A stretch of DNA of 49,035 nt from Planctomycetia bacterium (lineage in GTDB: Bacteria; Planctomycetota; Planctomycetia; Pirellulales; UBA1268). Made by a program: the position numbers and the translations under genes. Positions 16,448 to 24,576 of the stretch are shown piece by piece; position 1 is the stretch's first letter; every line of letters begins with the position of its first letter. The notes under the pieces were generated by a model. It did not search any database. It was not told where the DNA came from and worked only from the letters and a program-made list of their open reading frames with translations. Location: the NCBI GenBank assembly GCA_026401035.1, contig JAPLNR010000032.1:1-49035 (forward strand), given 5' to 3'.

Positions 16448-17317
16448 ATGCCAGGCCCCCGTCGCAAGCCATCGTCCGCCGTACAGAATCCGCTTGAAAC
16501 CTATCTCCGTGACATCAATGGCACGTCGCTCCTGACCGCCGATGACGAGAAGCGGCTGGCCCGGGCGATCGCCACCGGCGACGCCTCCGCCCGCGACCAC
16601 ATGGTGCGGGCCAACCTCCGGCTGGTGGTCAACATCGCGCGGGGCTACGCCAACCGCGGCCTCCCCCTGCCCGACCTGATCGAAGAGGGCAATCTCGGCC
16701 TGCTGCGGGCCGTCGAGGGCTTCGATCCGACGATGGGCACGCGGTTCAGCACCTATGCCAGTTACTGGATCAAGCAGTCGATCAAGCGGGCGCTGATCAA
16801 TTCCGGCAAGACGATCAGGATCCCCGCCTACATGGTGGAATTGCTGTCGAAATGGCGACGGGCCACGGCGCGGCTGCTGGAGGTGCTCGGCCGCACGCCG
16901 ACGCAGGAAGAAGTGGCCCGCATGCTCGGATTGGCCCGCAAGAAACTGCCGATCATCAAGAAGGCAATCCATGTCCATCAGGCCGTGCCGCAAACCGAGC
17001 AGCCCGACGGCGGCTGGTCGCTCGGCGACATCATCCGCGATGAAAACACGAAGTGCCCCGCGGAAGTGCTGCTCGACGCCGACACGCTGCGACACGTGCT
17101 CGCACGAATCGAGAAACTCGACGAGCGGGCATCGAGGATTCTCAAGTTGCGTTTCGGCCTCGAGGGTGGTGAGCCGATGACGCTCAAGGAAATCGGCGTG
17201 GTTCTCGGACTCACCCGCGAACGGGTGCGGCAGATTGAATCGGAAACGCTCGCAAGCCTGGCGCTCGAACTCGACGGCGCGCCCCGGGCAACGATTCGGC
17301 TGCGGCGGGGAGCCTGA
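16448..17317 (+). CDS. Sigma-70 family RNA polymerase sigma factor (group 1/2 type, short)
   Basis: 289 residues. It begins with region 1.2 (NPLETYLRDINGTSLLTADD) and lacks region 1.1. Region 2 (NLRLVVNIARGYANRGLPL, DLIEEGNLGLLRAVEGFDP, FSTYASYWIKQSIKRALI), region 3 (RIPAYMVELLSKWRRA) and region 4 with its helix-turn-helix (MTLKEIGVVLGLTRERVRQI) follow. It therefore resembles the RpoD/RpoS group rather than ECF factors and should direct general or stationary-type transcription. Planctomycetes carry several such paralogues; this one's regulon is not deducible. It begins 224 bases after the phosphoesterase gene and ends 3 bases before apt, so the two are probably co-transcribed. Confidence 0.92.
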   Translation: MPGPRRKPSSAVQNPLETYLRDINGTSLLTADDEKRLARAIATGDASARDHMVRANLRLVVNIARGYANRGLPLPDLIEEGNLGLLRAVEGFDPTMGTRFSTYASYWIKQSIKRALINSGKTIRIPAYMVELLSKWRRATARLLEVLGRTPTQEEVARMLGLARKKLPIIKKAIHVHQAVPQTEQPDGGWSLGDIIRDENTKCPAEVLLDADTLRHVLARIEKLDERASRILKLRFGLEGGEPMTLKEIGVVLGLTRERVRQIESETLASLALELDGAPRATIRLRRGA

Positions 17318-17320
17318 CGC

Positions 17321-17845
17321 ATGGCCGGCACCATCGACCTCACCCGTTTCATCCGCGACGTCCCCGACTTTCCCAAACCGGGCATCCTGTTTCGTGACAT
17401 CACGCCGCTCCTTGCCAATCCCCAGGCGCTCGCCGCCGCGATCGCGGGGATGGCGGCTCCGTGGCGGACGGAGCGGCTCGATGCGGTCGCCGCCGTCGAG
17501 GCCCGCGGGTTTCTCTTCGCCGTGCCCCTGGCGCTGACGCTCGGCGTGGGCGTGATCCCGGTGCGGAAGCCCGGCAAGCTCCCGGCCGACACGATCACCT
17601 ACGAATATGAACTCGAATACGGCCGCGACCGGCTGGAGATGCACCGCGGCATCCTCCCCGGCGGGGCCCGCGTGCTCATCGTGGACGACGTCCTGGCCAC
17701 CGGCGGGACGGCCCAGGCCTGCGGGCGGCTGATCGAGGCCGGCGGGGCGACCGTTGCCGGGGCGGCCTTCCTCGTCGAACTCACCTTTCTCGGCGGCCGC
17801 GAACGCCTCGCGCCCCACCGGATCGAAAGCCTGCTCTCGTATTAG
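17321..17845 (+). CDS. apt: Adenine phosphoribosyltransferase
   Basis: 174 residues, the usual length. It salvages adenine with PRPP to form AMP and pyrophosphate in the cytoplasm. Diagnostic segments are IRDVPDFPKPGILFRDITPL near the N-terminus, VAAVEARGFLFAVPLAL, IPVRKPGKLPADTITYEYEL and the PRPP-binding loop VLIVDDVLATGGTAQA. It starts at ATG 17321, 3 bases after the sigma factor gene. A GC hairpin (17864-17884) follows it. All catalytic motifs are intact, and the assignment is secure. Confidence 0.96.
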   Translation: MAGTIDLTRFIRDVPDFPKPGILFRDITPLLANPQALAAAIAGMAAPWRTERLDAVAAVEARGFLFAVPLALTLGVGVIPVRKPGKLPADTITYEYELEYGRDRLEMHRGILPGGARVLIVDDVLATGGTAQACGRLIEAGGATVAGAAFLVELTFLGGRERLAPHRIESLLSY

Positions 17846-17863
17846 GCCGCCGTAAGCCCGGCT

Positions 17864-17884
17864 GCAGCGGCTCCGAACCGCTGC
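17864..17884. terminator. GC hairpin downstream of apt
   Basis: GCAGCGG (17864-17870) and CCGCTGC (17878-17884) form a 7-bp stem with a 7-nt loop; GGCTCCG/CGGAGCC offers an alternative pairing. No U-run directly follows. Possible terminator of the sigma-apt operon. Confidence 0.35.
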
Positions 17885-17987
17885 GGAGCCCGGCCGCCGG
17901 CCAGCCACGGCATTTTTCCGGGAATTTTCCCCGGCGCGTTCCTTGAACTACGCTTGGAGGGTCTCCCCGCCAACGAAGAGGTTTCCC

Positions 17988-18959
17988 GTGAACGCACTGC
18001 CCCGTGAACTGCCGCTCCCCCTGCTTGCCGGCCTGGGCCTCGTGCTCGGGCTGTTCGCACTCACGCTGCTCTTGTTGATCTTCAACTACGGCCAGCTCTG
18101 GTTTCAGGCGTATTGGTCGAAGGCGCCGGTGACGTTTCTCGAACTGCTCGGCATGAGTCTCCGCAAGGTGAACGCCCGCACGATCGTGCAGGCGCGGATC
18201 ATGGCCACGCAGGCGGGCATCGGTCGTGACGTTTCAGCCCGCCGTCTCGAGGCCCATTACCTCGCTGGCGGAGACGTGCCCCGCGTGATCCGCGCCCTGA
18301 TCGCGGCCCATCGCGCCGACCTCGACCTCGACTTCGACCGCGCCTGTGCCATCGACCTTGCCGGCCGCGACGTGCTCGATGCGGTGCAGACGAGCGTGAA
18401 CCCGAAGGTCATCGACTGTCCCGACAGCGCCAGCGGCAAGTCGACGCTCTCGGCCGTCGCCAGGAACGGCGTCGAGCTCAAGATCCGGGCCCGGGTCACC
18501 GTCCGCACCAATCTGCAGCAACTGATCGGCGGGGCGACCGAGGAGACGATCATCGCCCGGGTTGGCGAGGGCATCATCACGTCGATCGGTTCGGCGGAAA
18601 GCCATTTCGAGGTGATGGAGCATCCCGACACGATTTCCAAGGCGGTGCTCCAGCGCGGCCTCGACGCCCAGACCGCCTTCCAGATCGTGTCGATCGACAT
18701 CGCCGACATCGAGGTGGGGGAAAACATCGGCGCCCGCCTCCAGGCCGATCAGGCCGAGGCCGACACCCGCGTGGCCCAGGCCAAGGCCGAGGAACGGCGG
18801 AGTTTTGCAATTGCCCGCGAGCAGGAGATGAAGGCCGCCACGGCGGAAAATCGCACGCGGGTGCTGCAGGCGGAATCGCTCGTGCCGAAGGCGATGGGCG
18901 AGGCGTTTCGCGCCGGCCGGCTGGAGAGCCTGACGATCAGGAACGGCCAGAAAGGCTAG
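17988..18959 (+). CDS. floA: Flotillin-like protein FloA
   Basis: 323 residues, near the usual ~330. One N-terminal membrane segment (about 8-32) is followed by the flotillin-like/UPF0365 domain. Family segments are [80 protein letters not shown] and the Ala/Glu-rich coiled end [20 protein letters not shown]. FloA organises membrane microdomains that cluster signalling and secretion proteins. Translation is assigned to GTG 17988 because GAAGAGG lies just upstream; a TTG at 17943 would add an unlikely N-terminal extension. Stands alone by spacing. Confidence 0.92.
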   Translation: MNALPRELPLPLLAGLGLVLGLFALTLLLLIFNYGQLWFQAYWSKAPVTFLELLGMSLRKVNARTIVQARIMATQAGIGRDVSARRLEAHYLAGGDVPRVIRALIAAHRADLDLDFDRACAIDLAGRDVLDAVQTSVNPKVIDCPDSASGKSTLSAVARNGVELKIRARVTVRTNLQQLIGGATEETIIARVGEGIITSIGSAESHFEVMEHPDTISKAVLQRGLDAQTAFQIVSIDIADIEVGENIGARLQADQAEADTRVAQAKAEERRSFAIAREQEMKAATAENRTRVLQAESLVPKAMGEAFRAGRLESLTIRNGQKG

Positions 18960-19040
18960 CCGGCAAAGCGACCCAACCGCTCCAGATTTCCTTGCCTGCC
19001 GTGCCTGACCCGCAAATCCCATACGACTCGGGGATTCGGT

Positions 19041-19069
19041 GAAACTTTGCCGGCACTCGGTGCCGATAT
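19041..19069 (+). promoter_or_regulatory. Possible sigma-28 (FliA/SigD)-type promoter
   Basis: GCCGATAT at 19062-19069 is an exact match to the -10 consensus of the flagellar sigma-28/SigD class. GAAACTTT at 19041-19048 is a reasonable -35, but the spacer is about two bases longer than usual. It precedes the structured leader of the 82-aa gene. No flagellar gene is in the window, so this rests on sequence match only. Confidence 0.35.
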
Positions 19070-19143
19070 CTCCTTTATCGGGAAGCAGGACGGTCAGGAT
19101 GACCGTCGGCTCTGGATGGCCGACACGCCTTCCCGATCGTCGG
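19051..19143 (+). promoter_or_regulatory. Structured leader RNA with competing stems upstream of the 82-aa gene
   Basis: Perfect stems seen: CGGCAC/GTGCCG (19051-56/19060-65); CCGATA/TATCGG (19063-68/19076-81); ATCGGGAAG/CTTCCCGAT (19077-85/19129-37); GACGGTCA/TGACCGTC (19089-96/19100-107); GTCGGC/GCCGAC (19105-110/19119-124). The 9-bp stem encloses the two hairpins like a multibranch junction. Several stems share bases and exclude each other, as in riboswitches and attenuators. It ends ~10 bases before the Shine-Dalgarno AAGGGAG. Confidence 0.5.
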
Positions 19144-19165
19144 ATCAAAAACAAGGGAGTGTGCC

Positions 19166-19414
19166 ATGGCGATGCGTAAACTTCGCGTCTATACCGGACC
19201 GGATGCCGAGCAGTCGAGCGTCTCGCTGCTTCAGGATTCGCTGGCCGCGAACACCGTGAAGGTGTCACTCGGCGAAATCCTGCCGCTCCTGGCCGATGCT
19301 GTGGCGAGCAGCCGCACCTGGCTCACCGACTTCGAGGGGGACGAGATCACGATTTCGTCCGATCTCCACGACGTGCTGCAGGCGTACCGCCATTTCCGGC
19401 GACCGGGAGCCTGA
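19166..19414 (+). CDS. Small conserved-looking hypothetical protein (82 aa)
   Basis: 82 residues with no signal peptide or membrane segment. It begins MAMRKLRVYTGPDAEQSS and continues with VKVSLGEILPLLADAVASSR and WLTDFEGDEITISSDLHDVL, suggesting a compact alpha/beta cytoplasmic protein. I recognise no named family. The gene is well defined: AAGGGAG ribosome site at 19154-19160, ATG 19166 (or 19172), and a strong intrinsic terminator starting 28 bases after the stop. Upstream lie a sigma-28-like box and a highly structured leader, so expression is probably tightly controlled. Function unknown; real gene very likely. Confidence 0.82.
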   Translation: MAMRKLRVYTGPDAEQSSVSLLQDSLAANTVKVSLGEILPLLADAVASSRTWLTDFEGDEITISSDLHDVLQAYRHFRRPGA

Positions 19415-19441
19415 CACGGCCGCGTCGGCGCAGGCAATACA

Positions 19442-19486
19442 CCGGATTTGGCGGACCATGTTCTGCCAAATCCGGATCTTTTTCTC
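19442..19486 (+). terminator. Intrinsic terminator of the 82-aa gene
   Basis: CCGGATTTGGC (19442-19452) pairs perfectly with GCCAAATCCGG (19465-19475) across a 12-nt loop, followed by atctttttctcc. This is the clearest Rho-independent terminator in the window. Confidence 0.85.
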
Positions 19487-19531
19487 CGTCTTCCAATTCT
19501 GCTGACCCCGCATACCCCCCTCTTGTGGGTG

Positions 19532-19547
19532 TGCCCCATTCGGGGCA
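19532..19547. promoter_or_regulatory. 16-bp inverted repeat upstream of the XRE-cupin gene
   Basis: TGCCCC (19532-19537), loop ATTC, GGGGCA (19542-19547), ~95 bases before the regulator's ATG. It may be an autoregulatory operator. Position and symmetry are the only evidence. Confidence 0.35.
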
Positions 19548-19641
19548 TAATCTCATCCACATCTGGCGCTCGATCGCCGGTCATGCTGTGTTTTGAACAG
19601 CCGCCGCCTCTAGTCGCGATACTTTATTCGCTCCTCAGCAT

Positions 19642-20328
19642 ATGCCTGCATCCGTCAACCTCGCTGATCTTGGCCGTCGTGTCCGTTCCGCTCGCATCGC
19701 CCGCCGCCTGACCCTCGAAGAGGTCGTGTCCCGGGCCGAATTCACAGTGAGCTGGCTTTCCAAGCTCGAAAACGGCCAACTGGCGCCGTCGCTCGATGGG
19801 CTGGTCAAACTTGCCGACGTGCTTGAGTGCGGCGTCGACTCGCTGGTCGAGGGGCTGTCGATCCCCCCGCAATACGTCGTCGTCAAGGGTGGCACGGGCC
19901 GGACCGACCCGCCGGTCAAGGATCGCAAGGCCAGCGTCGTCGTCGAGCATCTGGCCGACCAATGGCGAAACCGGGCGATGAACCCCGTCATGCTCCACAT
20001 CTCGGGCAATGGCAACCGCGGCAACCCCGACAATCACAACGGCGAGCGGTTCCTGATGGTGCTCGAGGGCGAACTGAAACTCGAGTATGGCGACGATCTG
20101 CTGCTGCTCGGTGCGGGCGACAGCATCTACATCTACGCCGCCATCCCGCATGTGCTCATGCCTGCGGGCCGTGGGACCGTGAAGGTCTTGAGCGTGGCCT
20201 ACGAGCCGTCGTCATCGGCGGCCTCGTCGCGGAACGGCACCAGGCTCCCGAAAGGGCCGGCTGGGAACGGCCAGAGCGGAAACCACACCGCCAAGAACCG
20301 CGGCCCAGCGGCCCGCGGCAAGCGTTAA
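19642..20328 (+). CDS. XRE-family transcriptional regulator with cupin domain
   Basis: 228 residues. An N-terminal helix-turn-helix (LGRRVRSARIARRLTLEEVV, then FTVSWLSKLENGQLAPSLDG) is followed by a cupin-2 domain (~115-190) with NRGNPDNHNGERFLMVLEGE, LLLGAGDSIYIYAAIPHVLM and a terminal strand. The tail (~195-228) is low-complexity and basic. Regulators of this layout bind a small effector in the cupin barrel and control amine, amino-acid or sulfur metabolism genes; the effector here is unknown. The start ATG 19642 has a poor ribosome site. The stop TAA is the first of a heptamer repeat that places TAA in every frame. The next gene on the strand is the oxidoreductase 73 bases on, a possible target. 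Confidence 0.88.
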   Translation: MPASVNLADLGRRVRSARIARRLTLEEVVSRAEFTVSWLSKLENGQLAPSLDGLVKLADVLECGVDSLVEGLSIPPQYVVVKGGTGRTDPPVKDRKASVVVEHLADQWRNRAMNPVMLHISGNGNRGNPDNHNGERFLMVLEGELKLEYGDDLLLLGAGDSIYIYAAIPHVLMPAGRGTVKVLSVAYEPSSSAASSRNGTRLPKGPAGNGQSGNHTAKNRGPAARGKR

Positions 20329-20344
20329 GCGTTAAGCGTTAAGC
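20320..20344. repeat. AAGCGTT heptamer tandem repeat (3.6 copies) spanning a stop codon
   Basis: Units begin at 20320, 20327, 20334 and 20341. Each contains TTAA, and the 7-base period shifts the frame by one. TAA therefore occurs at 20326, 20333 and 20340, once in each plus frame, and because TTAA is palindromic also in each minus frame. The first TAA is the stop codon of the XRE-cupin gene. Confidence 0.9.
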
Positions 20345-20401
20345 CAGTGGCAGGGTACACTTGGAGGACATTTCTGCCCCCTGGTGTCCGGAGCCTCCGC
20401 C

Positions 20402-21877
20402 ATGGCGATCTCGCGACGTTCTTTCGTGGAAACATCCCTCGGCCTCGCCGCGGCGGCGCTCGCGAATGTCGAGCCTGCGGTGGCCCATGCGGCCGACTCG
20501 AGCCCCGCCAAGCCGGTCGGGCCGAATGATAAAATTCGCGTCGCCGTGATCGGCGTGAATGGCCAGGGAGCCGCCCATGTCGGGGAATGGCTCCGGACGC
20601 CCGAGGCCGACGTGGTCGCGATCTGCGACGTCGATCCGGCCGCCTACATCCGGCTCTGCGAAAGGCACTACAAAAACGCCTCTCGGCCGCCGGAATACAT
20701 CCCCAATATTCACCGCCTGCTCGAACGCCGGGATATCGATGCCGTCTCGATCGCCACGCCCAATCACTGGCATGCACTGATGGCCATCTGGGCGATGCAG
20801 TCGGGTAAGGACGTCTACGTGGAAAAGCCCTGCAGCCACAACGTGGAAGAGGGCCGCGTGATCACGCAGTGGGCACGGAAGCTCGGACGGATGTGCCAAA
20901 TGGGCGTGCAAAGCCGCAGCATGACCGGCATGCGGGAGACGCTCGACTTCGTGAAGAGCGGGAAACTCGGCGACGTGAAGGTGGCCCGGGCGGTCTGCTT
21001 CCGGTCGCGGCCGAGCATCGGCCTGGTCGACACGCCCGCCCCGATCCCGCCGGGCGTCGACTTCGACCTCTGGGCCGGCCCGGCCCCGGCCGTCGTGCCC
21101 GTGCGGAAACGGCTCCACTACGACTGGCACTGGACACAACTCACGGGCAACGGTGATCTCGGCAACCAAAACCCGCACGAACTCGACAAGGCCCGCTGGG
21201 GCCTCGGCAAGCAGGAGCTTCCCAAGCGCGTGGTGAGCCTCGGCGGCCGGCTCGGCTATATCGACAACGGCGACGTGGCCAACAGCCAGACGACGATCTA
21301 CCAGTGGGACGACGCGCTGCTGATCTCCGACGTCCGCGGACTGCCCATCAAGACTCCCGTCACGTTCGGGCTCGCGAAGGGAGGGCCGTTCACCGGCGCC
21401 TGCAACATCTGGTACGGCACGAAGGGGTTTGCGGTCGGACCCAATTACATGTCCGGTGCCGCCTTCGACTATGACGGCAACGAACTGGGGAAATGGTCGG
21501 GCGGCTCCTACCAGCAGCACTTCGCGAATTTCGTGAAGGCGATCAAGAGCCGCAATTACAAGGATCTCCATCTCGACATTGAGGACGGCCACCTGTCGAG
21601 TGCGCTGGCGCATCTCGGGAATGTCTCGTGGACGCTGGGCGAGGTCGTCCCGCCGGGCACGCGGCCGAGCCTGGCCGCGACCGACAAGCACGTCGCCGAA
21701 TCGCTCAGTACCTTCGGCACGTATCTCGACGACAACGCGATCGACTTCGAGAAAACGCCTCTCACACTCGGCCGCGAACTCACCATCGACCCACAGACGG
21801 AACAGTCGACCGATCCCGAAGCCAACCGGCTCTTCACCCGAGAATACCGCAAAGGCTACGAACTGCCGCGGGTGTAG
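20402..21877 (+). CDS. Tat-exported Gfo/Idh/MocA family oxidoreductase
   Basis: 491 residues. A twin-arginine leader (AISRRSFVETSLGLAAAAL) is followed by a Rossmann domain with nucleotide-binding loop VIGVNGQGAAHVGEWL and the family signature VSIATPNHWHALMAIWAMQS, then DVYVEKPCSHNVEEG with the conserved Lys of EKP. The C-terminal domain carries the His/Asn-rich substrate region (HYDWHWTQLTGNGDLGNQNP). Exported members of this family in Planctomycetes oxidise or isomerise sugars with a tightly bound NAD(P). Start ATG 20402 has GGAG ~12 bases upstream; a GTG at 20384 is the alternative. It lies next to the XRE-cupin regulator. Family certain, substrate unknown. Confidence 0.93.
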   Translation: MAISRRSFVETSLGLAAAALANVEPAVAHAADSSPAKPVGPNDKIRVAVIGVNGQGAAHVGEWLRTPEADVVAICDVDPAAYIRLCERHYKNASRPPEYIPNIHRLLERRDIDAVSIATPNHWHALMAIWAMQSGKDVYVEKPCSHNVEEGRVITQWARKLGRMCQMGVQSRSMTGMRETLDFVKSGKLGDVKVARAVCFRSRPSIGLVDTPAPIPPGVDFDLWAGPAPAVVPVRKRLHYDWHWTQLTGNGDLGNQNPHELDKARWGLGKQELPKRVVSLGGRLGYIDNGDVANSQTTIYQWDDALLISDVRGLPIKTPVTFGLAKGGPFTGACNIWYGTKGFAVGPNYMSGAAFDYDGNELGKWSGGSYQQHFANFVKAIKSRNYKDLHLDIEDGHLSSALAHLGNVSWTLGEVVPPGTRPSLAATDKHVAESLSTFGTYLDDNAIDFEKTPLTLGRELTIDPQTEQSTDPEANRLFTREYRKGYELPRV

Positions 21878-21923
21878 CCCGCCTGCCTGGAGTCTGCTCG
21901 AGGCTCCGGCGGAACCAAGCCTG

Positions 21924-22472
21924 TCACCCGTCGACGGGGCTGGCCGGTGTCTCCAGCACCAGTTGCCAGAACTCCAGGTCGAGCCAGCGGCCAAACTTGA
22001 AGCCGGCCTCGCGGACGGTGCCGCAACAGCGAAAACCGAGTGAACTGTGCAGGGCGATACTCGCCACGTTCGTCGCGTCGATCCCCGCGATCAGCAGGTG
22101 CAGATCGCGGCGGCGGGCTTCCGCGACGATCGCCTCCAGCAACTGCCGGCCGATCCCGTGCCCCCGAAACCGTTCATCCACGTAGACCGAGTGCTCGACC
22201 GAATACTTGTAGGCCGGCCGAGGGCGGAACGGCCCCCAGGTGACAAACCCTGCGAGCACGCCGGGCTCCCATTCGATCCCCAGCACCGGAATCCCGTCCC
22301 GCTGCCGCGCGGCGAACCACTCCCGCATCGTCTCCTCGCTCCGCGGCGCATACTCGTAGAGCGCCGTCGAATTGAGAATGGCATCGTTGTAGATTTCCCG
22401 GATCGCCGGCAGATGCTCGGCCGTGCAGGGCCTGACTGTGCGGCGGGGTGGCGCGGGCTTTTTGCGAGACAT
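21924..22472 (-). CDS. GNAT N-acetyltransferase (phosphinothricin/L-amino-acid acetyltransferase type)
   Basis: 182 residues. It follows the PAT/MnaT (YncA) pattern: RPCTAEHLPAIREIYNDAIL, STALYEYAPRSEETMREWF, FVTWGPFRPRPAYKYSVEHS, the acetyl-CoA loop ERFRGHGIGRQLLEAIVAEA and FGRWLDLEFWQLVL. Such enzymes acetylate the alpha-amino group of toxic amino-acid analogues, methionine sulfoximine or methionine. It starts 13 bases after the symporter stop and is the last gene of the minus-strand operon that begins with sulfatases. No functional link to them is obvious. Family confident; exact substrate inferred only from similarity. Confidence 0.88.
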   Translation of the reverse strand: MSRKKPAPPRRTVRPCTAEHLPAIREIYNDAILNSTALYEYAPRSEETMREWFAARQRDGIPVLGIEWEPGVLAGFVTWGPFRPRPAYKYSVEHSVYVDERFRGHGIGRQLLEAIVAEARRRDLHLLIAGIDATNVASIALHSSLGFRCCGTVREAGFKFGRWLDLEFWQLVLETPASPVDG

Positions 22473-22485
22473 GGTCGGCCCAAGT

Positions 22486-24243
22486 CTAGCCCAGGTTTCG
22501 CCGCGGCGCCGCGGCGGGCGGGGGCGTGAGCAGCGAAACGACCACGAGCACGAGAAAGCCCAGCGGAATCGTGACGAGGCCCGGCTGGCTGAAGGGCATC
22601 GGCGCCGCCTCCCGGGAAAGGCCGTAGACCTTCTCGAACGTGTCCGCCGAGAGCAGGATCCAGCCCAGCGACGCCAGCATCCCGACGGTCACCGCAGCGA
22701 CGATCCCCTGCTTCGTCGTCCGGGGCCAGAAGAGCAGCATCACCAGAGCGGGCAGGTTGGCGCTGGCGGCGATGTTGAAGGCCCAGCCCACCAGGAAGCT
22801 GACGTTGAAGTTCCGAAAGATGATTCCCAACGCCATCGCGATGATCCCCAGTCCCACGGCCGCGATCTTGCCGCAGCGGACCTTCTCGTGGTCGGTCATG
22901 CGGACGCCGCAGACGTTTTCCACGAGGTCGTGGGCGACGGCCCCGCTGCCGGCCATGATCAGGCCGCTGACCGTGCCGAGCACCGTCGTGAAGGCGATCG
23001 CGGAGATGATCGCGAACAACGTGGTGCTGAATGTCTTGGCCAGGAGCGGCGCGGCCATGTTGGTGTCGGTGGGATCGAGGGCCCCACTGGTCATGGCGCC
23101 GAGGCCGAGGTAGAGCGTGAGCACGTAGAACACGCCGATCGCCGCGATTCCCACGACCGTACTCTTGCGGGCCGCGGCCGCGTCTTTCACCGTGTAGTAG
23201 CGAATGAGGATATGCGGCAACGACGCCGTGCCGCAGAAGAGGGCGAGCATCAGGCTGGCAAAATCGAGCCGGCCGGCGAGCGAGCCGTTGGTCAGTCCCT
23301 TGAAATAGCCACCCGGCTTGAGGAGGTCGGTTCCCTGCCGTTCGACCGGCGCATAGGTGGTATGCGTTCCCGCGTCATCCGTGTGCTTCGTCGCCGTCCA
23401 AGTCACGATCGTCGAATCCTCGAGCGCCGCCAGATACTCAAGCGGCCGGAGCGGACCGGTCGCGGTCTGACCGGCGAACCGCTCGGGCAGCCGCAGGATC
23501 GTGCCCACGGGGCGGAGGTCGTGATCCCGCGATTGTGGCTTCCCGTCGATGAGCACGGTGCCGTCCCGCTGCACGGTGCGCACCTGCGGCGCCAGGTTGG
23601 CCGGCTCGGTGCTGCCGGCATTGACGGCCAGTCCGCGGTCGAGGATCAGCACCGTCAGCACGCCGCAGAAAAACACCAAGAGCGAGCCCTTGATGAACTG
23701 CACCCAGGTGGTCGAGACCATGCCGGCGGTGACGACGATTAGCGTCACGGCCACGCCCACGAGGATCACGCCCGCCGCATGCGGCAGCCCGAGGAGCGGC
23801 TGGATCAACGAGCCTGCGCCGACCATCTGCGGGATCAGGTAGAAGATGCTCACCACGAGCGTCGAGATCGCCACGGCCAGTTTGATGCCGCGGCTGTTGA
23901 ATTTGCTATCGAGGGCATCGGCGAACGTGAACTTGCCCAGCGCCTTGATCGGCTCGGCGATCACGAACAGGGCCACCACCCAGCCCGCCAAAAAGCCGAT
24001 CGAGTAGAGGAAGCCGTCGTAGCCTGAGAAGGCGATCATCCCGCAGATGCCGAGGAATGACGCCGCCGAGAGATAGTCGCCGGCGAAGGCGATGCCGTTG
24101 ACGAACCAGTGGATCTGGCCGTGGGCGGCGTAATAGGCCTGGGCGGACTGCTTCTTGCGGCCCAGATAAAACGACAGCCCGATCACGCTGAGCACGAAGG
24201 CCGCGAAGATCGAAACGGCAAGTGAGGAAGTTTCGTGGAGCAT
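22486..24243 (-). CDS. Sodium:solute symporter, ActP-like (acetate/monocarboxylate)
   Basis: 585 residues with about 13 membrane segments. The N-terminal region FVLSVIGLSFYLGRKKQSAQ, WFVNGIAFAGDYLSAASFLG, GWVVALFVIAEPIKALGKFT and FADALDSKFNSRGIKLAVAI matches the ActP/SSS family. A ~110-residue polar insertion lies between helices (~218-310), with motifs such as ARTVQRD-like and TYAPVERQGTDLLKPGGYF; this extra-membrane loop is longer than in E. coli ActP. A DUF485 membrane protein, the usual partner of ActP (yjcH-actP), is encoded directly upstream. It probably imports acetate or another short carboxylate with Na+, for example products of deacetylated polysaccharides. Transporter class certain, substrate inferred. 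Confidence 0.9.
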   Translation of the reverse strand: MLHETSSLAVSIFAAFVLSVIGLSFYLGRKKQSAQAYYAAHGQIHWFVNGIAFAGDYLSAASFLGICGMIAFSGYDGFLYSIGFLAGWVVALFVIAEPIKALGKFTFADALDSKFNSRGIKLAVAISTLVVSIFYLIPQMVGAGSLIQPLLGLPHAAGVILVGVAVTLIVVTAGMVSTTWVQFIKGSLLVFFCGVLTVLILDRGLAVNAGSTEPANLAPQVRTVQRDGTVLIDGKPQSRDHDLRPVGTILRLPERFAGQTATGPLRPLEYLAALEDSTIVTWTATKHTDDAGTHTTYAPVERQGTDLLKPGGYFKGLTNGSLAGRLDFASLMLALFCGTASLPHILIRYYTVKDAAAARKSTVVGIAAIGVFYVLTLYLGLGAMTSGALDPTDTNMAAPLLAKTFSTTLFAIISAIAFTTVLGTVSGLIMAGSGAVAHDLVENVCGVRMTDHEKVRCGKIAAVGLGIIAMALGIIFRNFNVSFLVGWAFNIAASANLPALVMLLFWPRTTKQGIVAAVTVGMLASLGWILLSADTFEKVYGLSREAAPMPFSQPGLVTIPLGFLVLVVVSLLTPPPAAAPRRNLG

Positions 24244-24282
24244 TGTGGTTCTTGTCCTGCGGCTGGCGTTTCGGTTCCGCGG

Positions 24283-24537
24283 CTAGCGTCGCGCCCGCGC
24301 AAGCATGTAGATGACCGCGAGCACGAAGGCCGCAGCGATCAGCCCCATGCCGTAGGCGATCGCGAGATTCACGCCGCCGAACGGCCGCAGAGAGAGCAGG
24401 TCGGGCCGCACGAGCACCAGCACCATGAAGCCGCCGTAGAGCAGCACATAGACCCAGAAGAGCGCGAAACCGAAACGGCTTCGCCCTTCAGCTTCCGGCG
24501 GCGGTGGTGTTGGCGATCCTTGCTCCACGGGAGCCAT
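24283..24537 (-). CDS. DUF485 small membrane protein (YjcH-like)
   Basis: 84 residues from ATG 24537, or 92 from GTG 24561. After a Pro-rich polar N-terminus come two membrane segments: FGFALFWVYVLLYGGFMVLV and LAIAYGMGLIAAAFVLAVIY, ending RARR. This is the DUF485 pattern of YjcH, nearly always encoded before ActP-type symporters and thought to assist them. Here it precedes the symporter gene by 39 bases. The ATG start is preferred because AGGAC is close upstream, though the spacing is short. The GTG alternative is 15 bases after the sulfatase stop codon, so the whole cluster is probably one transcript. Confidence 0.85.
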   Translation of the reverse strand: MAPVEQGSPTPPPPEAEGRSRFGFALFWVYVLLYGGFMVLVLVRPDLLSLRPFGGVNLAIAYGMGLIAAAFVLAVIYMLARARR

Positions 24538-24576
24538 CTCGTCCTGCTTGTTGGCTGGCACTGCCGGGGCACTATA

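Noticed and set aside
19047..19259. 70-aa plus frame through the structured leader
   Set aside because: It overlaps the well-supported 82-aa gene in another frame and has no ribosome site.
22423..23742. 439-aa plus-strand frame across the ActP-like gene
   Set aside because: His/Arg/Asp-rich shadow of a membrane protein gene with clear transmembrane and family motifs on the minus strand.
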